In this document: piece after piece, positions 11,382-23,500 of the stretch
Numbering within the stretch: position 1 is the stretch's first letter
How the letters are laid out: each line of letters begins with the position of its first letter
NCBI GenBank assembly: GCA_943736015.1
Contig: OX031072.1
Location: 17,883,501-17,947,500, forward strand
Length of the DNA: 64,000 nt
Direction: 5' to 3'
Source: Tridacna crocea
Taxonomy: Eukaryota > Mollusca > Bivalvia > Cardiida > Cardiidae
Made by a program: the position numbers and the translations under genes
Notes under the pieces: generated by a model
What the model saw: only the letters and a program-made list of their open reading frames with translations
What the model was told of the DNA's origin: nothing
Databases searched by the model: none

Positions 11382-11817
11382 AGCATAGTGTCTTTAAAAA
11401 ATATTTTCCCAATTTATGTCATACTTAAACGACCCTGAAGACATAAAGCATAGTGGAAAATGAAAATAAAATGCAGGTTTGCTGCCCGACATTTTTCGTT
11501 CTTGCATGACGTTTTCTTCTATTTCAAATACAAAGTTCCCATTATTTGGGCGAAGGTTTTTTGATAAAAGGTTAGAGTGAGTTCGAAATTAATTGTTGTG
11601 TAAACTATTTCGAATCTGAAGCAAAGCTCATCGGCTATTTTTACCACGATTTTTGAACCACTTGCGCTCTCTCTCTCCCTTTATAGAGAAGGTAAGTCTT
11701 TTTTATCCATTTATTCGTAGCAGTTATAATGATAATGAAGCTTTTGTTTTTTAATCACCAACTTCTCCTCATCGAGTTATTTACCTCCGTTTTATCTCTC
11801 TGGTTTTGTATTGTGGA

Positions 11818-11876
11818 GTCTGTCTGTCTTGTCTGTCTGTCTGTCTGTGTGTATGTGTGTGTCTCTCTCTCTCTCT
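11818..11876. repeat. (TGTC)n/(GT)n/(CT)n compound microsatellite
   Basis: Runs of TGTC, GT and CT in direct succession. Confidence 0.9.
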
Positions 11877-12489
11877 ATGTAAATTAATCAGCATATTGCA
11901 ATCATTTTTACAACCGTGAAATCTGTGAATGTCTTTAGTCATATTCGCTTAAAGATATTCCTCCGCTCTTCTCCTTCTGTCATGAAAAAAGCGGAGCGCA
12001 ACGTAACATCAGTCCTGGCCATCGAAGTCTTAAAATTCCTTATGTCCGCCTTCCCTCATGCTGTTAGTTTGTTTTACAACTGTTTTACACTTCTGTGTTC
12101 AATTTTCTTGTTTTCCATTTCGATTCAGAAGCCGGTCATCTTCAGCTGACAAAGACAAATTTCAACTTGCTTCGTCCAACTTCAAGAGTACATCATACTG
12201 ACGGCATCTTTGGCTTTCTGGTTGTCTCCTCTATATACCTATAACGTGGAAAGATTTTTCTCCTTCAAACGAATTTACAGGCAACTTTTTGATTTAGGAT
12301 TTCCTTTACTTTGTTTTAACATTATGAGCTATTGCTTGTCATCAACAATTTCTCTTTTGTGTCTAAAGGATTTGTTGCAAGACGAAACTATGCATGTAGA
12401 TAAACTGTTTAAACCCCTAGCTAAATAAGTGAAATAAACTTTTCAAATCGTAAAAACACGAAAAGTATGATATAAAACTTACGTTTTCG

Positions 12490-12614
12490 AGACAAAAAAA
12501 TCTCCTTATTGGGCAGTGTTGATCCGAGATCAGACTACACCTTTTTTGTAGTCTGATATTGATATGCACTGTCTGCAGGAGGCCAGTGGGTCGCGCTAAC
12601 AGCCCAGGGGTTAA
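12490..12614 (-). mobile_element. hairpin MITE, family C, partial
   Basis: Palindrome arms CAGTGTTGATCCGAGATCAG and CTGATATTGATATGCACTG around a T-rich loop, ending CCCAGGGG TTAA. The left end is lost. Confidence 0.6.
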
Positions 12615-13198
12615 TGAGTATTCTACATAATACAATACATTAACATTATGACCCTATGATATATTCTTATCCGTGAATTACTGGGATTTTCCAGTGACGA
12701 TAGTGATAGATGATAAATATGCTATCATTACTTGTGGCGATATAGTATTAGAATGTTTGCCGAAACTTCTTTTTCCTATAATGCTCATTTTGTACCATTC
12801 TTGATAATTATTGATGAGACAACGAGAGGTCTCTTTTCATTAGTAGGGAAAGTATGATTAAGCAAACAATATAGAGTTTTTCGAAGAAACACCATAATTG
12901 TAAAACATTTTAAATCTTTTCTCTGCATCCTAAATGATATTAGGAGACGGATTAAAGAATCAAAATGCTTTTGAGAAAATCCTTGTGACATTATTCAGCC
13001 TTGACATTATCAGTAATCGACTTGTCGCTTACATCCTTATTTATTTATTTAAGAAAATTAACACAGATAATTTCTTTTTCTTCACTTGCTTACTATCACA
13101 GTATTTTAAGAAATTTAATATCTCTTTCAATCGCTGTGCAGGTCAGGATCCGACAGTATAATAAGTGGGGTTTAATCCTAAAATGCACTCTTCAATGA

Positions 13199-13560
13199 TT
13201 AAGAAAAAAATGCTAACCTTTTAGAATAAAACATAATTGTGTTTATGAACTTACACAAGTTTTCCAATCGCATAACTGATTCGCAAGTCATAAATTGCTG
13301 GAATTTAATAATGTCTGGCCTTGTGTAGGAATACTTTTTTTTTATGAGTGAAGCTCGACTTGTCTTAAAGAAGGGACATTTTAAAAGGTAATGCATTTCA
13401 TCACCAGTGTCATTTTGGGTACAAAGTTGGCATTTTCTTTCACTTAAATGGTTGTTGTTCAATCTACCTGTTTCAATAGGTAAGTGATGGTTAGAAGGTT
13501 ACAGACGACCAAAGTTTTGCCAAAGTTAGGTAGTCTTTTTTAGTAAAGAAGTGAGATAGT
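13199..13560 (-). mobile_element. LINE reverse-transcriptase C-terminal remnant
   Basis: The - strand frame at 13199-13462 reads ERKCQLCTQNDTGDEMHYLL then KCPFF. This is the CxxC...GDExHxLxxC knuckle found after the reverse transcriptase in jockey/CR1-type non-LTR elements. Upstream, in broken frames, NHHLPIETGR fits the family's R.S.H.L.IE.GR stretch. Only this 3' end was recognised, so it is a 5'-truncated copy, and stops show it is dead. Confidence 0.7.
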
Positions 13561-14100
13561 TTTCAAACTCTACTGTATCCTAAAAAATATGCCATTGTTA
13601 CTACATTTACACGACTTTTGTAGATTGTTATGTCATCGTTGTTGATGTTGATCAATTTAAGACTGAATTTTTTTTCAACATCGTATGTGTATCGTCATTT
13701 ATATATGTAGACTGATTTATCCAAATGTCTGGCCGTCCTATTCCAATGAATATACTACGCAACTTTGATATGGATCATAACATTTCAGATATTTATTTAT
13801 GCTTTGATTTCCTGAAACTAACCTACCCAAATCAACAGCTTTTAACTGGGACAAGTCTCAGATTTTTGTTTGGTAAAGAGTTATTGAAGATTCAGTGTGG
13901 TAAAAAATAGGGGAAAACATGGGAAAAATAATATTTATATAGGTACAATAGACATTTCCTATTTCAGTTTAACAAGCATTTTACTATGCGTATGCCTAGC
14001 TTTGTGCATGTATATGTGTTGATATGTTTATGCCTAGTATAGTATTGTAATTTGTGTTGCAGGGGTTTTGCCAATTTTGCTGAGAGTGTGTTTTCTTTCT
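13561..14100. other. AT-rich stretch, no feature recognised
   Basis: No exon with paired splice sites and no repeat seen elsewhere in the window was found here. Confidence 0.4.
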
Positions 14101-14104
14101 TATT

Positions 14105-15767
14105 TCATGTAGGTCGGGTCCCCGCTTTTTTTCTGGAATGTAGAGTTGCTTGGGAGATTTCCGAAATATGCTATACAGAGAGAGTGAAAGTTTTCAAGAG
14201 ACTCTATAACAATAGGCGTTCTAATATATGAAGATTCGACTCTTATTACACACTTTCTTTTTATAATACTATTTATTAAATGACATTTGTTTTGACAATT
14301 TTGAGGATTTCGTCCGATTTTGTTATTCCTTTCTCACAAAAAGGATTATGAGTGACAAAAAAAAATACTTGGGATCATTTTCACGTCATTGCACCAGATA
14401 AACACTAAAGGTATCCGAATAACAGATTGGTCCTTTTACCTGAACTCCTTTGTTTTTTATCCTTGGTTCCCTTGAGGATGTTGCGATAAATATGACAATG
14501 GTTTATTATGTTTGTGTAAGGCCGGCATGTAATTCAATTCAAATTCTGTTCTTAATCATCAGGAACTACGCATACGTTGATTTGTAAAACAATCTAAGTA
14601 GGTTTACTTGCAATATTATCTCAAGAACTCAGATGTTCAGTGCAAGAAAGCCAAGGATAAAATCCGAGTAATCCTCTTATCAAGACCAATGTAGTGCTGG
14701 AGAATAATCAAGGGAATTAACTGAAGAATGGTCCTTATTAAGTGTTTATCCCGTTCAGTCTTATGTTGATCACTTGTAAAGGTTTTGAATTGTTAAAATC
14801 TGTTACAGAGGGTATTTCCAATCTACTAACTGATCCCGAAAGTTGCATTTTTTTCTGTTCGTTCATTTTTTGTTTTCAAATGTATTACCATGTTATTCTG
14901 GGTTTATTATACATTGGAACTCATTGTTATTATTTGTTCTTGCTGTACGAAATCAAAGCAGTCGGGGAAAATTTCATGACTTCTTTATTGGGGAATCGTT
15001 TTTAGAAGTTTAATGTAGCCTGCATACAAAAGGTTCTGTGAATATGATATCGCCTTAAGATACTACTCTTCTTTTTGTAGGCTACCAAAAGAATGATAAA
15101 ATGGCTTTGTTCTTTTTCACATACTTATGTAATTTATTGTGTCTGGCGGCCATTTTATGTCTACGGAGAATGAACAAGTCGCGTGACAAATAAACCAAAC
15201 TTTTTTTTTAATGTTAAGCTTTTAAATTGAAGATAATCGTATTCGAAGAAAAGAAGGATTATTGAATTTGCAGTAGATATATTCAAGTTTACGTTGGTCG
15301 TCTGTATGTGAAAATATGAGAGCTTAAACATGTGCACAACACCTGCGCGGAGATTTCAGCTGTTTGTTTTTTATCGGTCCTCTCTGTATCCAAAGGCGAC
15401 AAATCAAAAAGTGACATCGCCCTTGGGAACAAAATTTATTTGTACTAATAAAATACATATTTACCAAATTATAACTAAAGTCTCTATCGAAACTTATTTT
15501 TGTGGCTCGGTCGATTGTATCTTGCAACAATGAAATGATCTGAAATAAACAGCAAAAGTAAAGGCCAAAGACTCTTATACAAGATCTTCGTTCATTACCT
15601 CACGCAGCCTATGTTTTGTATCTCACATCTGAACACTATGTCCGATTTCCTGACAAAAGGAGAAATTGCATTTTCTCCATTTTCTGCACTGCATTAAAGT
15701 ATACTATTGTATATCAATATTTATGCAGTAAAATACAATTGAGCCATGCTCTGGCAAAAAACGGTTG

Positions 15768-15809
<42 letters not shown>

Positions 15810-18800
15810 CCTTGAATTTAGACGACCCTACTAGACCCTGATTTAATCTGCAAAAATGTTACGCATGTAAAACGCTAAATAAGTTACAAACATTTTGAAG
15901 AAGAAACTTAGATTACGTTCGACCTACCTACATCCTTACATACTATTAGCAATCAATAATCATCAATCGTTCAAGCCCTTCAACTTACCTGTTTACTATT
16001 ATCTCTGTCCGAAGCTTGCCCTAAACAAACACGATGTGCAGGTGTGATAATAATGTTTGAAGGTATGTACTCTACTTTAATCATCTGTATCATAGTGTTC
16101 AGGAAACCGTCGTTTATACGGGCATCTCGAGGTAGCGGCGGATGATCTGTCACTGGAATGATAATAATGATAAACGTGAGACTATCAGAAATGAGTTTGG
16201 CAATTAAACAGTTATTTTAGCTAACCTTTCATTGTTTTGTGGGCAATCAAAAGGATATGGACCAAATAAGGAACTGAGGGACCGAATTGGATACTAAGGT
16301 CTAGGGCCGACGAACAGAGCATTCCTCGTTTCGTCGACGAGACTATCAGAAATGAGTTTGGGTGATTAAACAGTTATTTCAGCTAACCTTTCATAATTGC
16401 TATATTTACTACTCCATGATAATGAAAAGTCTTACACGGCATATCGTTAATGGTGTTTTCATATATAGTATGTGTTTCTCCTACAGGCAGGTCTACCTTC
16501 AAAGCACTCAGGACCACCAGCTTTTTGACGTAACTGAAAACAGATGAGAAATATTCGAGTCAAGAGCTAGTTTAGTAAACATAGAACATCAACCAATGAT
16601 AACTAGAAATGCCATTTTATGAAAAAGACATAAATTATTTTATGTGTTGACCTAGTGTTCCAGTCTACTATTTCTGCATCCTCGGAGCCTAGGTTTGAAG
16701 CATTAAGTTACTCTCCGTGCATCATCGCTGGAAAAATCGACACTACACGGTAAAACGTCGTTTCTTTATTCATTCATATGGTCTGGAAGTACACTAACAG
16801 CCAATCGAAAGGTCAGTAACATCATGATACTCTTGTAGAAAGAACTTTATGGATAGGTGCAGTAGCCGCGGCTATATTACTGAAATAATGTTGAAAACGG
16901 CGTTAAACACCATACAATCAATCATTCATTCATTAACTATTTTTAGCTAAACTATTAGCTATGATCCAACCAGAGAAAGTACATATCTACCAAGTGAGCT
17001 TACTAGCCAATCAGAGACAATCTGACTCTAAAAGAAGAAGGCCGTAGAAAAGTACCCAGTCAAATCCACCTCCCTCTCCTATCCCCCATTCTGGATCTAC
17101 TTTCATCAAGAATAGACCCGCAGCTGAACTAAGCTGCAAAGTCATCTTGCTGTTTGCAGGTTTGGCATTTGGGAAATACTTTTTTCTTTCCCTTGTTTAG
17201 TATATAGTTTTAAATATGTTCTTTTTCCCTTTTTTCATGCCACCTAGCGTTATCAGAAAATATGTTCTTTTTCTGACTGTATTTCATGCACCCAGCCTTG
17301 TCAGTAGTCTTTTACCTATTATTCTTTATTAGGGAAATAATGTTCTCTTACCCTTGTTTAGTATATTCTTTTGAATATGTTCTTTTTCTTTTGTTTATTA
17401 TATAGTTGTACAGATAAAATGTAATGATGGTCTGGCATTAATACATGTCCATTTCAGCACAATAAAATGTTGCTTTTCATCTACGGACAAACTAATTCAC
17501 ATATCAGTGGCACATGCCGCTCAGCTGTCAGATCGTGCGTACATCCATAAAAAATTTACTCGAGGGACATTACTTCGAATTTCTGCCTACGGATTACATC
17601 ATGTTCATGCACACGGCTTCACTAGAAGAAAATGTCGATCTTTAGGATCACATTTGTCTCGGAGCACATTAACTTTTGTTCTACATAAGACTGATGCTGT
17701 AGCAATGTCTAACAAAAAACATTTTGTGTGACAAATGTTCCGATTGAGTTTTTAGGGGACTGGTAAGCACATTTGTATCATGTTTTTTTTTCTGCAATAC
17801 AAGCACATTTATCACATATTTTTCCACAGCGGAGAAAAAATCTTTGAAGTGTAATCATCAGTAGATTCGATAATCCTTCTTTTTTTATGTAAAATGTTAA
17901 ACCTAAAACCTGCAGTGAAATTATTATAACCCCAACAACAAAGTGGTGGGGGTATATTGGTACCATCATGGTTGTCCATCCGTTCGTCCGTCCGTCCGTT
18001 AGTCTGTCCATAGATACAAATTTGTCGGGAGGAATTCTCCAACATTTTGTAAGGTTTTGAACTCAAATTTACATACAATGTTCCTATGTATATGAAGTCG
18101 TGCATGTGAAATTTTCATGACCATTCTCCGATTCTTTGTGGAGTTATCTCCCCTTGAACATTTTTCAACTTTTACTTTTGTACTAAACCATTCTGCATAT
18201 TCTGACTAAGACCTGTTTTTGTTCCAAGGAGCTGGTGGGGGTATAATCAACTTTATTGATGGCTCTAGTTTATTTCAATTTCTATAGTTAAAAAAAATTT
18301 GAATGGCTAAACCTTAAGGTGAATACTGAAACATACGGAATCCATGCAATTAGTGTCATATGGAATACCGTGCCTCTCATCCTTAGGGCGAGACACGAGA
18401 ATCGGGTGGGACCAGATATTCCGACGAGACACTACGCCAAACATGATACTGTAATACAAGATCTCGCACTGTTGTAGTATCTAATACCATGAGATCCCAT
18501 ACCATGAGACTTCGCAGTAGAATATCGTGTCTCGCTTCGTTTTACGCTGGAATCTCGCATCTCGCTTCGTTACGAGGCCCGGTATTCCTTAATTCTGGCA
18601 TTAATTGGGTTCTTTTGGGAACTCGTGTACGTAGGTGCTTTTTGAGTTAGACTCAATGTAGACAACAAAAAAAAAAAAAAAAAAAAGACAGACACATACA
18701 CACACAATTATGAACATCCACTATAGTAGCAAAATCATTGCTCGCATAGCCGCCATTCAATTTTATTCATATTTTGTTTCACTCACCACGATCAAAAGTA

Positions 18801-21800
18801 AGGTAATTCTAAAGAAAAAAAAATATACGTTTTTCTTCTGCTTGGTTTTGTACCAAAAAGGTGTCGTTGCGTTCCGTTTTGTTTTGTTGCATTTCGTTTT
18901 GGTCCCATTTTATAGGAACCCATATTTATTTTATGAGTAGTTACTGAATAGATGATTATAATTTATTCACGGGCGAACACAAATAAAAATGTATATGAAA
19001 TAAAACTGTAATTATTTTAGAGTATTTTAATGAAACTTATGGCAAGATATGTGTTGGCAGACAAAAACACTTTTAAAGTTAAGTCCATGTGGAAAAAAGG
19101 CCTGTTTATAAAATAAAATTATATTTCCTTCTGAAGGACTTAAAGAAGAAGAACTTTCAAGTACCCCCTCGGCGATGTACTTTTTTTCAAATTGATTACT
19201 AGAACAAAAGAATAAATAATTGAAGAATTGATAGGAAAAATATATTACTCTTTAAAACTAGCATGATAATATATTGAGTATGAAAGACTGACAGCGGTTT
19301 CTTAATCGTGTAGATTTCATATGAAGACACTTTTCGTTTAAGTGTTTTTAGTACACTTCTAATAAGCCTGTTATCGCAGATAATTTTCAGGTTGTAGATA
19401 TGGACAGACAAATGGACAGAGAGACAGACAGGTAACTTCTATTCCTGCCTTTGCGGACAGTTACAATGTAACTAAGCAGAAACAGTTTTTCCTACTGAGT
19501 TGAATTTTAGTGTAGACAGAATCTGAGACAAATGTGCTTCGAGTGACCTTCCCATTGCGGGTCAAACATATATTTGTCTCAATTCCAATTTATCGCAATG
19601 ATGAATGTTTACGAGCACATCGTTCACACCTCGTGAGACAAATGCACCAAGACAAATGTGCTCGTACACAGGTAACGACCCAGTCTAATATTTTCCTTAT
19701 TGTTAAAGAGGTCCAACCAGTCCATTCACTTCTACCTTTTTTTTTTTGCACAACATTTTCCATGGCGTTGTTTCGTTAAAAGTATCTCTCTTCTGAAAAT
19801 TTATTTCAGGGTACAATAATTCAGCCTAGATTAGTGAATACAAGTAAATACCTGTCTGTACACAAGTCCATGACTTTACTACATACATAATGGCACTTAT
19901 TGGGAGGAAGCAGCGTGTTCACAAGAACTATAGAAAACTGCAAGAGAAAATATTTATATATATAAACGTTATATGTACGGTCTAGTAAGCGCAAGTAAAA
20001 AGCGCTAAATATTTCAATTTCGATCAAGATCAGACTGCACGAAACGTATGAATTGATGAATCTGCAATATCATCTCCAGGTAAAGAGTCAGACTGTAAGT
20101 GCAATTTGATTTCAATGAGAAAAATTAGCCTTGTCTGAATTGAAAGCATTTACAGATAACATTTCAAATGCCAGTAAATTGCATTAAAAAGAGAAAACAT
20201 TGTTGGAAAAGAAGAAAATGCTGTTACCCAGCATTTTCTCCTTTTCCAACAATATTTTCTAAAAGGGTCGTTTTAACACGGCATTATGTGGCAAAGGGTG
20301 CAGTCACTTAATACTTTATGAATGTAACACGAGTATAACGTAGCACAGAAAACCTTACACATGTACTCGTAAATACATGTAGTAGATAATCCCAGCTTAT
20401 TTAATCCAACAAGTTGACTAGCACAGACCCGAGTATTAATCTTGAGAGATCCGAATAAACGGACTACACATACAGTATAATGTTTTTAGCATAGAACAAG
20501 AAATATCTTTTTAAAAGATTGACGATGAAGTAATTAGATAACAAATTAGGTTAAGTCGCTAGCAGTTCTATGAGAACACTATATTCTCATTACAAACGGA
20601 TATGATAGTTTACCTCCCTTTTCTGGAAACTAACAAAAGTATCAACAATAATTTCAAGGTAGACATCAATGGAATTTCTGGTCGGTTAAAAATGTGCAAA
20701 AGTATTAAATCTGTATGCATCTGTCTTTATCAGCTGTGAAGAAATTTTATACCATGCTGCACTAGCAGTATATAACGGGTCCACTCCCTAAGCATGTACC
20801 GTTGAAAAAATAAGGAGCACTGGCCCAGGCAGATCTAAGATACCTGTTCATATTTCAGGTTCCATATCTGTACTGGCGAATACTCTTGGTCCCTTGGGTC
20901 AAATGGCTGTAGACTTTCACACGCCAGTTTCTGATCAGCTAGTTGAGGAATTTCTACATTATGGAACTCTTTTCTCATGTTTATACCTAAAAGAGCACGG
21001 CTGAAAGGAAAGTCGGTTAAAATTAGCTGAAAGTGACCATTTTGTTTATAAATTCGGTGCGCTAAGGGTTAAGATTTCTGAAGTGTTATGATTGCCACTG
21101 TTTTTAATACTCAATACATCGATTTTTCAGTCTCGCCTATATTAACCCTTTACTCCATAGATACTCATTTCTACGCATTGCTTGTAGGAGCCTTTGGAAA
21201 ACATTGTTGCAAAAGGTGAAATTGCTCGTCACGAGCAATTTCACCTTTTGCAACAATGTTTTCTATGCTATCAAATGGTGTCATATACACATAAGAAACG
21301 GCTTCATCCTTGCTGTTATTTAGGGTCAATTAGATATACCATAGAAATACCTTATGGGGTAAAGGGTTAACCCTTAGGCTGCTAAGCTCCACTCACAGAC
21401 CGTTTGCGGACAGTTTAGATCAACATCAAACTGCACAGAACGTACAGTCTGATCTTGGATATACACTGTCCGATAAGGCGATACTATTCCCTGATACATA
21501 ACTTTAAAATAGTAATATCTGGGTATCTACTATAGAATTAGAAATTTCGTTTTGATTATTTAACAGGATAAAGATTAATTCTCTACCACACAAAATTAAC
21601 CCATTACCAAACGACAATATTTTAGGCTGGTCCAAATGGAAAGCATTTGCAGACGACAAAATAAAAGTGAGATAAAATTTGAAATTTGTTTTGTGAAGGG
21701 TAGAAAACATTGTGGGAAAAGGAGAAAATGCTGGTTACCAGCATTTTCTCCTTTTCCCTGAATGTTTTCTAAAGGCTTCTTTCTCAGGGGCGTCAACAGT

Positions 21801-22492
21801 AGGGATTGTGTGGTAATGGGTTAAACGATCTTGGAGTGGAAAAAAAAGCTTTTGAAAACTTTGTAGGAACAGCACAAAATGGTTAAGAAACATTTCACCA
21901 TTTGAGCCACATTAAATTGTGGTCTTTCAGTTTGGACAAGACTAAAAGTTTGTCGTCTGGTAAGTGTTGAAAGGGTAATAAGAAACAGTGTTACAAAGGG
22001 GAAAAATATGATTATCGACTCTTTCGCGTTTCCTTATCATTTTTTATAAAGTCCTATTTCTTTAGAATTATGATTGTTTTTTTAAAGAGTAAATTATAGA
22101 AATTACAGACAGTAGATTGTGTTGATAGTGTTGATGAGAATCAGAATCGAGTACAGGAAATTCAATCTGATCTCGGAGAGACACATTACTATTTATATTT
22201 GGAATGTTCTGTAAAATTTTGTCTTTGGACTGGAAGGGTTATACCTGTTCATTTCGTGCGGTGAGAGTCGATTTATTAGTAATATCTCGTTCGCTAGCTT
22301 CCCTACATTCTATTTTACCCGACAGAAAAGAAAAAAGAAAGAGTGAGAGAGAAAGAGGCACAGAGAGAACATGGCAATATTAAAGTGAGTGATAGAAAAG
22401 ACTGAGAGAACGGTCGCCTGATGGACAGACGGACAGACGGTTTGGGACGTACAAACAAACAGACGGGCGACAGACGGGCGGAGAGAAAGACT

Positions 22493-22524
<32 letters not shown>

Positions 22525-22861
22525 TTTGAATAAAAAAGAATCAGAATTAAACATGGTAACAAACAACGAACTTGCACTTTCTTTTTTTTTTTTCGACCTT
22601 GTTTTCAAATGTTTTCTGTAACAATACGCTGCAGTAGAAGACGTGTATTAAGGCAAATCATTTTATTCTCGTAACACTGTAGCAAAAAGAGAAATTGATA
22701 TAGAAAATTATTAAGACGTGTATTAAAATAATTTAAACATTAACTTACATTCCGCTGGCCGCTATGTCAGTATATCCCAAGAAAACGGTACTCTTAAGTT
22801 TGAAATCTCCCAGTGGCACTATCGGTTCAACCGGCACAACCGTGTCCCTGTACCCAGACAT
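14105..22861 (-). CDS. unrecognised multi-exon gene (at least four exon-like blocks)
   Basis: Exon-like blocks in transcript order: 22749-22861 (starts MSGYRDTVVPVEPIVPLGD, donor AT|GTAAGT, 37 codons plus 2 bases), 20844-20986 (FHNVEIPQLADQ...PVQIWNLKYEQ), 19852-19937 (FSIVLVNTLLPPNKC...), 15989-16152 (TDHPPLPRDARINDG...TPAHRVCLGQ, donor CAG|GTAAGT), and perhaps a terminal block 14105-14170. Each has a pyrimidine-rich acceptor, a good donor and a single open frame. The second to third junction agrees in phase (0/0). The first to second and third to fourth do not, so further exons must lie between or a boundary is wrong. An in-frame TAA precedes the first ATG, supporting a true start. I do not recognise the protein. 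A faint resemblance of FHNVEIPQL to ciliary CFAP221 is not enough to name it. Confidence 0.45.
15771..15804. repeat. (CT)n microsatellite
   Basis: About 17 CT units. Confidence 0.95.
16178..16400. repeat. local duplication upstream of an exon
   Basis: A ~58 bp block at 16178-16236 (GAGACTATCAGAAATGAG ... AGCTAACCTTTCAT) recurs at 16340-16396 with few changes. It sits just beyond the acceptor of the exon-like block at 15989-16152. Confidence 0.6.
16620..16940 (+). repeat. SINE, 3' part and CAAT-rich tail
   Basis: The end reads TACTGAAATAATGTTGAAAA then GGCGTTAAACACC and CAATCAATCATTCATTCATT, the tail class common in mollusc SINEs. The 5' promoter part is not clear. Confidence 0.6.
17150..17420. 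repeat. ~170 bp imperfect direct duplication
   Basis: CCCTTGTTTAGTATAT followed by AATATGTTCTTTTTC occurs near 17200 and again near 17360, with a third short echo between. No coding potential. Confidence 0.45.
17926..18265 (+). repeat. dispersed repeat with GGGGGTATA ends
   Basis: Begins with AACCCCAACAACAAAGTGG and GGGGGTATATTGG and a GTCC-rich run. It ends GGAGCTGGTGGGGGTATAAT. A second copy at 29280-29585 shares CATGACCAT, ACTAAACCATTCTGCAT and the same ending. Nested inside TIR transposon copy 2. Confidence 0.7.
18362..18588. mobile_element. MITE-like element with GGAATACC ends
   Basis: Inverted ends GGAATACCGTGCCTC and GAGGCCCGGTATTCC match at 14 of 15 bases. The interior is rich in CGAGACAC and CTCGCTTCGTT blocks. 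No coding potential. Nested inside TIR transposon copy 2. Confidence 0.6.
18668..18686. repeat. poly(A) run
   Basis: About 19 consecutive A. It may mark the end of a retroposed fragment but no body was recognised. Confidence 0.7.
20120..20300 (-). mobile_element. hairpin MITE, family A, eroded ends
   Basis: Clear central palindrome (TTGGAAAAGAAGAAAATGCT and its partner) with reverse-orientation flanks. The terminal TTAA is lost on both sides. Confidence 0.65.
21142..21370 (+). mobile_element. TTAA-type hairpin MITE, family B, whole
   Basis: TTAA at 21142 and 21367. Ends are CCCTTTACTCCATA and TTATGGGGTAAAGGG. The central palindrome is perfect around GCTCGTCACGAGC, with arms GAAAACATTGTTGCAAAAGG. 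Its right TTAA is also the left TTAA of the next element. Confidence 0.9.
21367..21578 (+). mobile_element. TTAA-type hairpin MITE, family C, whole
   Basis: TTAA at 21367 and 21575. Left end CCCTTAGGCTGCTAAG. The central palindrome is imperfect (AGATCAACATCAAACTGCAC with CAGTCTGATCTTGGATATAC). It abuts family B on the left and lies 18 bp from a family A copy on the right. Confidence 0.85.
21596..21824 (-). mobile_element. TTAA-type hairpin MITE, family A, whole
   Basis: TTAA at 21596 and 21821. Both ends read CCCATTACCA inward. Reverse orientation. The arm next to the GCTTCTTTCTCAGGGGCGTC flank carries the variant CCCTGAATG; the same variant lies on the opposite arm in the copy at 27320. Confidence 0.9.
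22417..22524. repeat. (GACA)n microsatellite
   Basis: GACA/GACG runs ending in about eight perfect GACA units. It throws long open frames on both strands, which are spurious. Confidence 0.9.
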
Positions 22862-23212
22862 TCTAGCACATTATAGTCCTGTTTAATATTGCGGAAAATA
22901 CAAAACCCAAATGCAGTGCGGATCTGCAAAAATAGATCTATGAATTGTTTCGTGCCTTACACTGTACTTATATTCTCACTTGAATCATGGCTTGATATTG
23001 ACACCTCGTATGCATCGACGTATAGATTTTTTTTATTTGGGAAAGTTTGTTGATGTGACACAAGTGAGTTCATTGCTTAGTCTAGGTTCGAATTGATAGA
23101 AGTATTCATGGATTTCAGCTTTAGCCGGTAACACTCTCTGTGTTTTCAATTCTATCGTATATCCGTTTGTACCGATTCATCCAGTTCTTATAGGGCTGTA
23201 GATCCGTAATTA

Positions 23213-23500
23213 TTGATTGATTGATTGAATGGCGTTTTACACCGCTTTTGAACATTATTTCAGTCATATCACCGCAATACTTCCAGTGAAGCTCAAGCCC
23301 TGAACATTGGGACCGAGCTTAGGACAGCTGGTCTCAAAGCGATTTTGATCATTCGACTATGGGAGTGATCGGGCCACTCAATTTGCATTTTGTTTGATTT
23401 CTTAGCTGGCTGTACCGGGTCAGCCATAGAAGGAAAGTGCTCCTATCTTACTTTTGCTTTCTCGAAATAAGAAGAAAAAACTAGGGCCTTTTTGTTCCAG
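23213..23500 (-). repeat. SINE in reverse orientation
   Basis: Starts with the reverse tail ATTGATTGATTGATTGAATGG and GCGTTTTACACC, then CATTATTTCAGTCATATCAC. The head is not resolved. It lies in the gap between the divergent unknown gene and RANGRF. Confidence 0.65.

Larger units (their letters stand above)
17643..19670. mobile_element. non-autonomous TIR DNA transposon, copy 2
   Basis: Same family as 2613-3888. The left end (GATCACATTTGTCTCGGAGC) and right end (CAAGACAAATGTGCTCGTAC) are diverged. The AGCACATTTGTC motif recurs below the left end near 17766 and 17802. Internal match to copy 1 runs 19140-19320. It is longer because of a dispersed repeat (17926-18265) and a MITE-like block (18362-18588) nested inside it. 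Confidence 0.75.

Noticed and set aside
13725-13910. Open frame MSGRPIPMNILRNFDMDHNI...
   Set aside because: No family match, no splice partner, ordinary length for chance in AT-rich DNA.
22310-22621. Open frames on both strands rich in SVCLSVCL and DRQTDRQT
   Set aside because: Translation of a GACA microsatellite.
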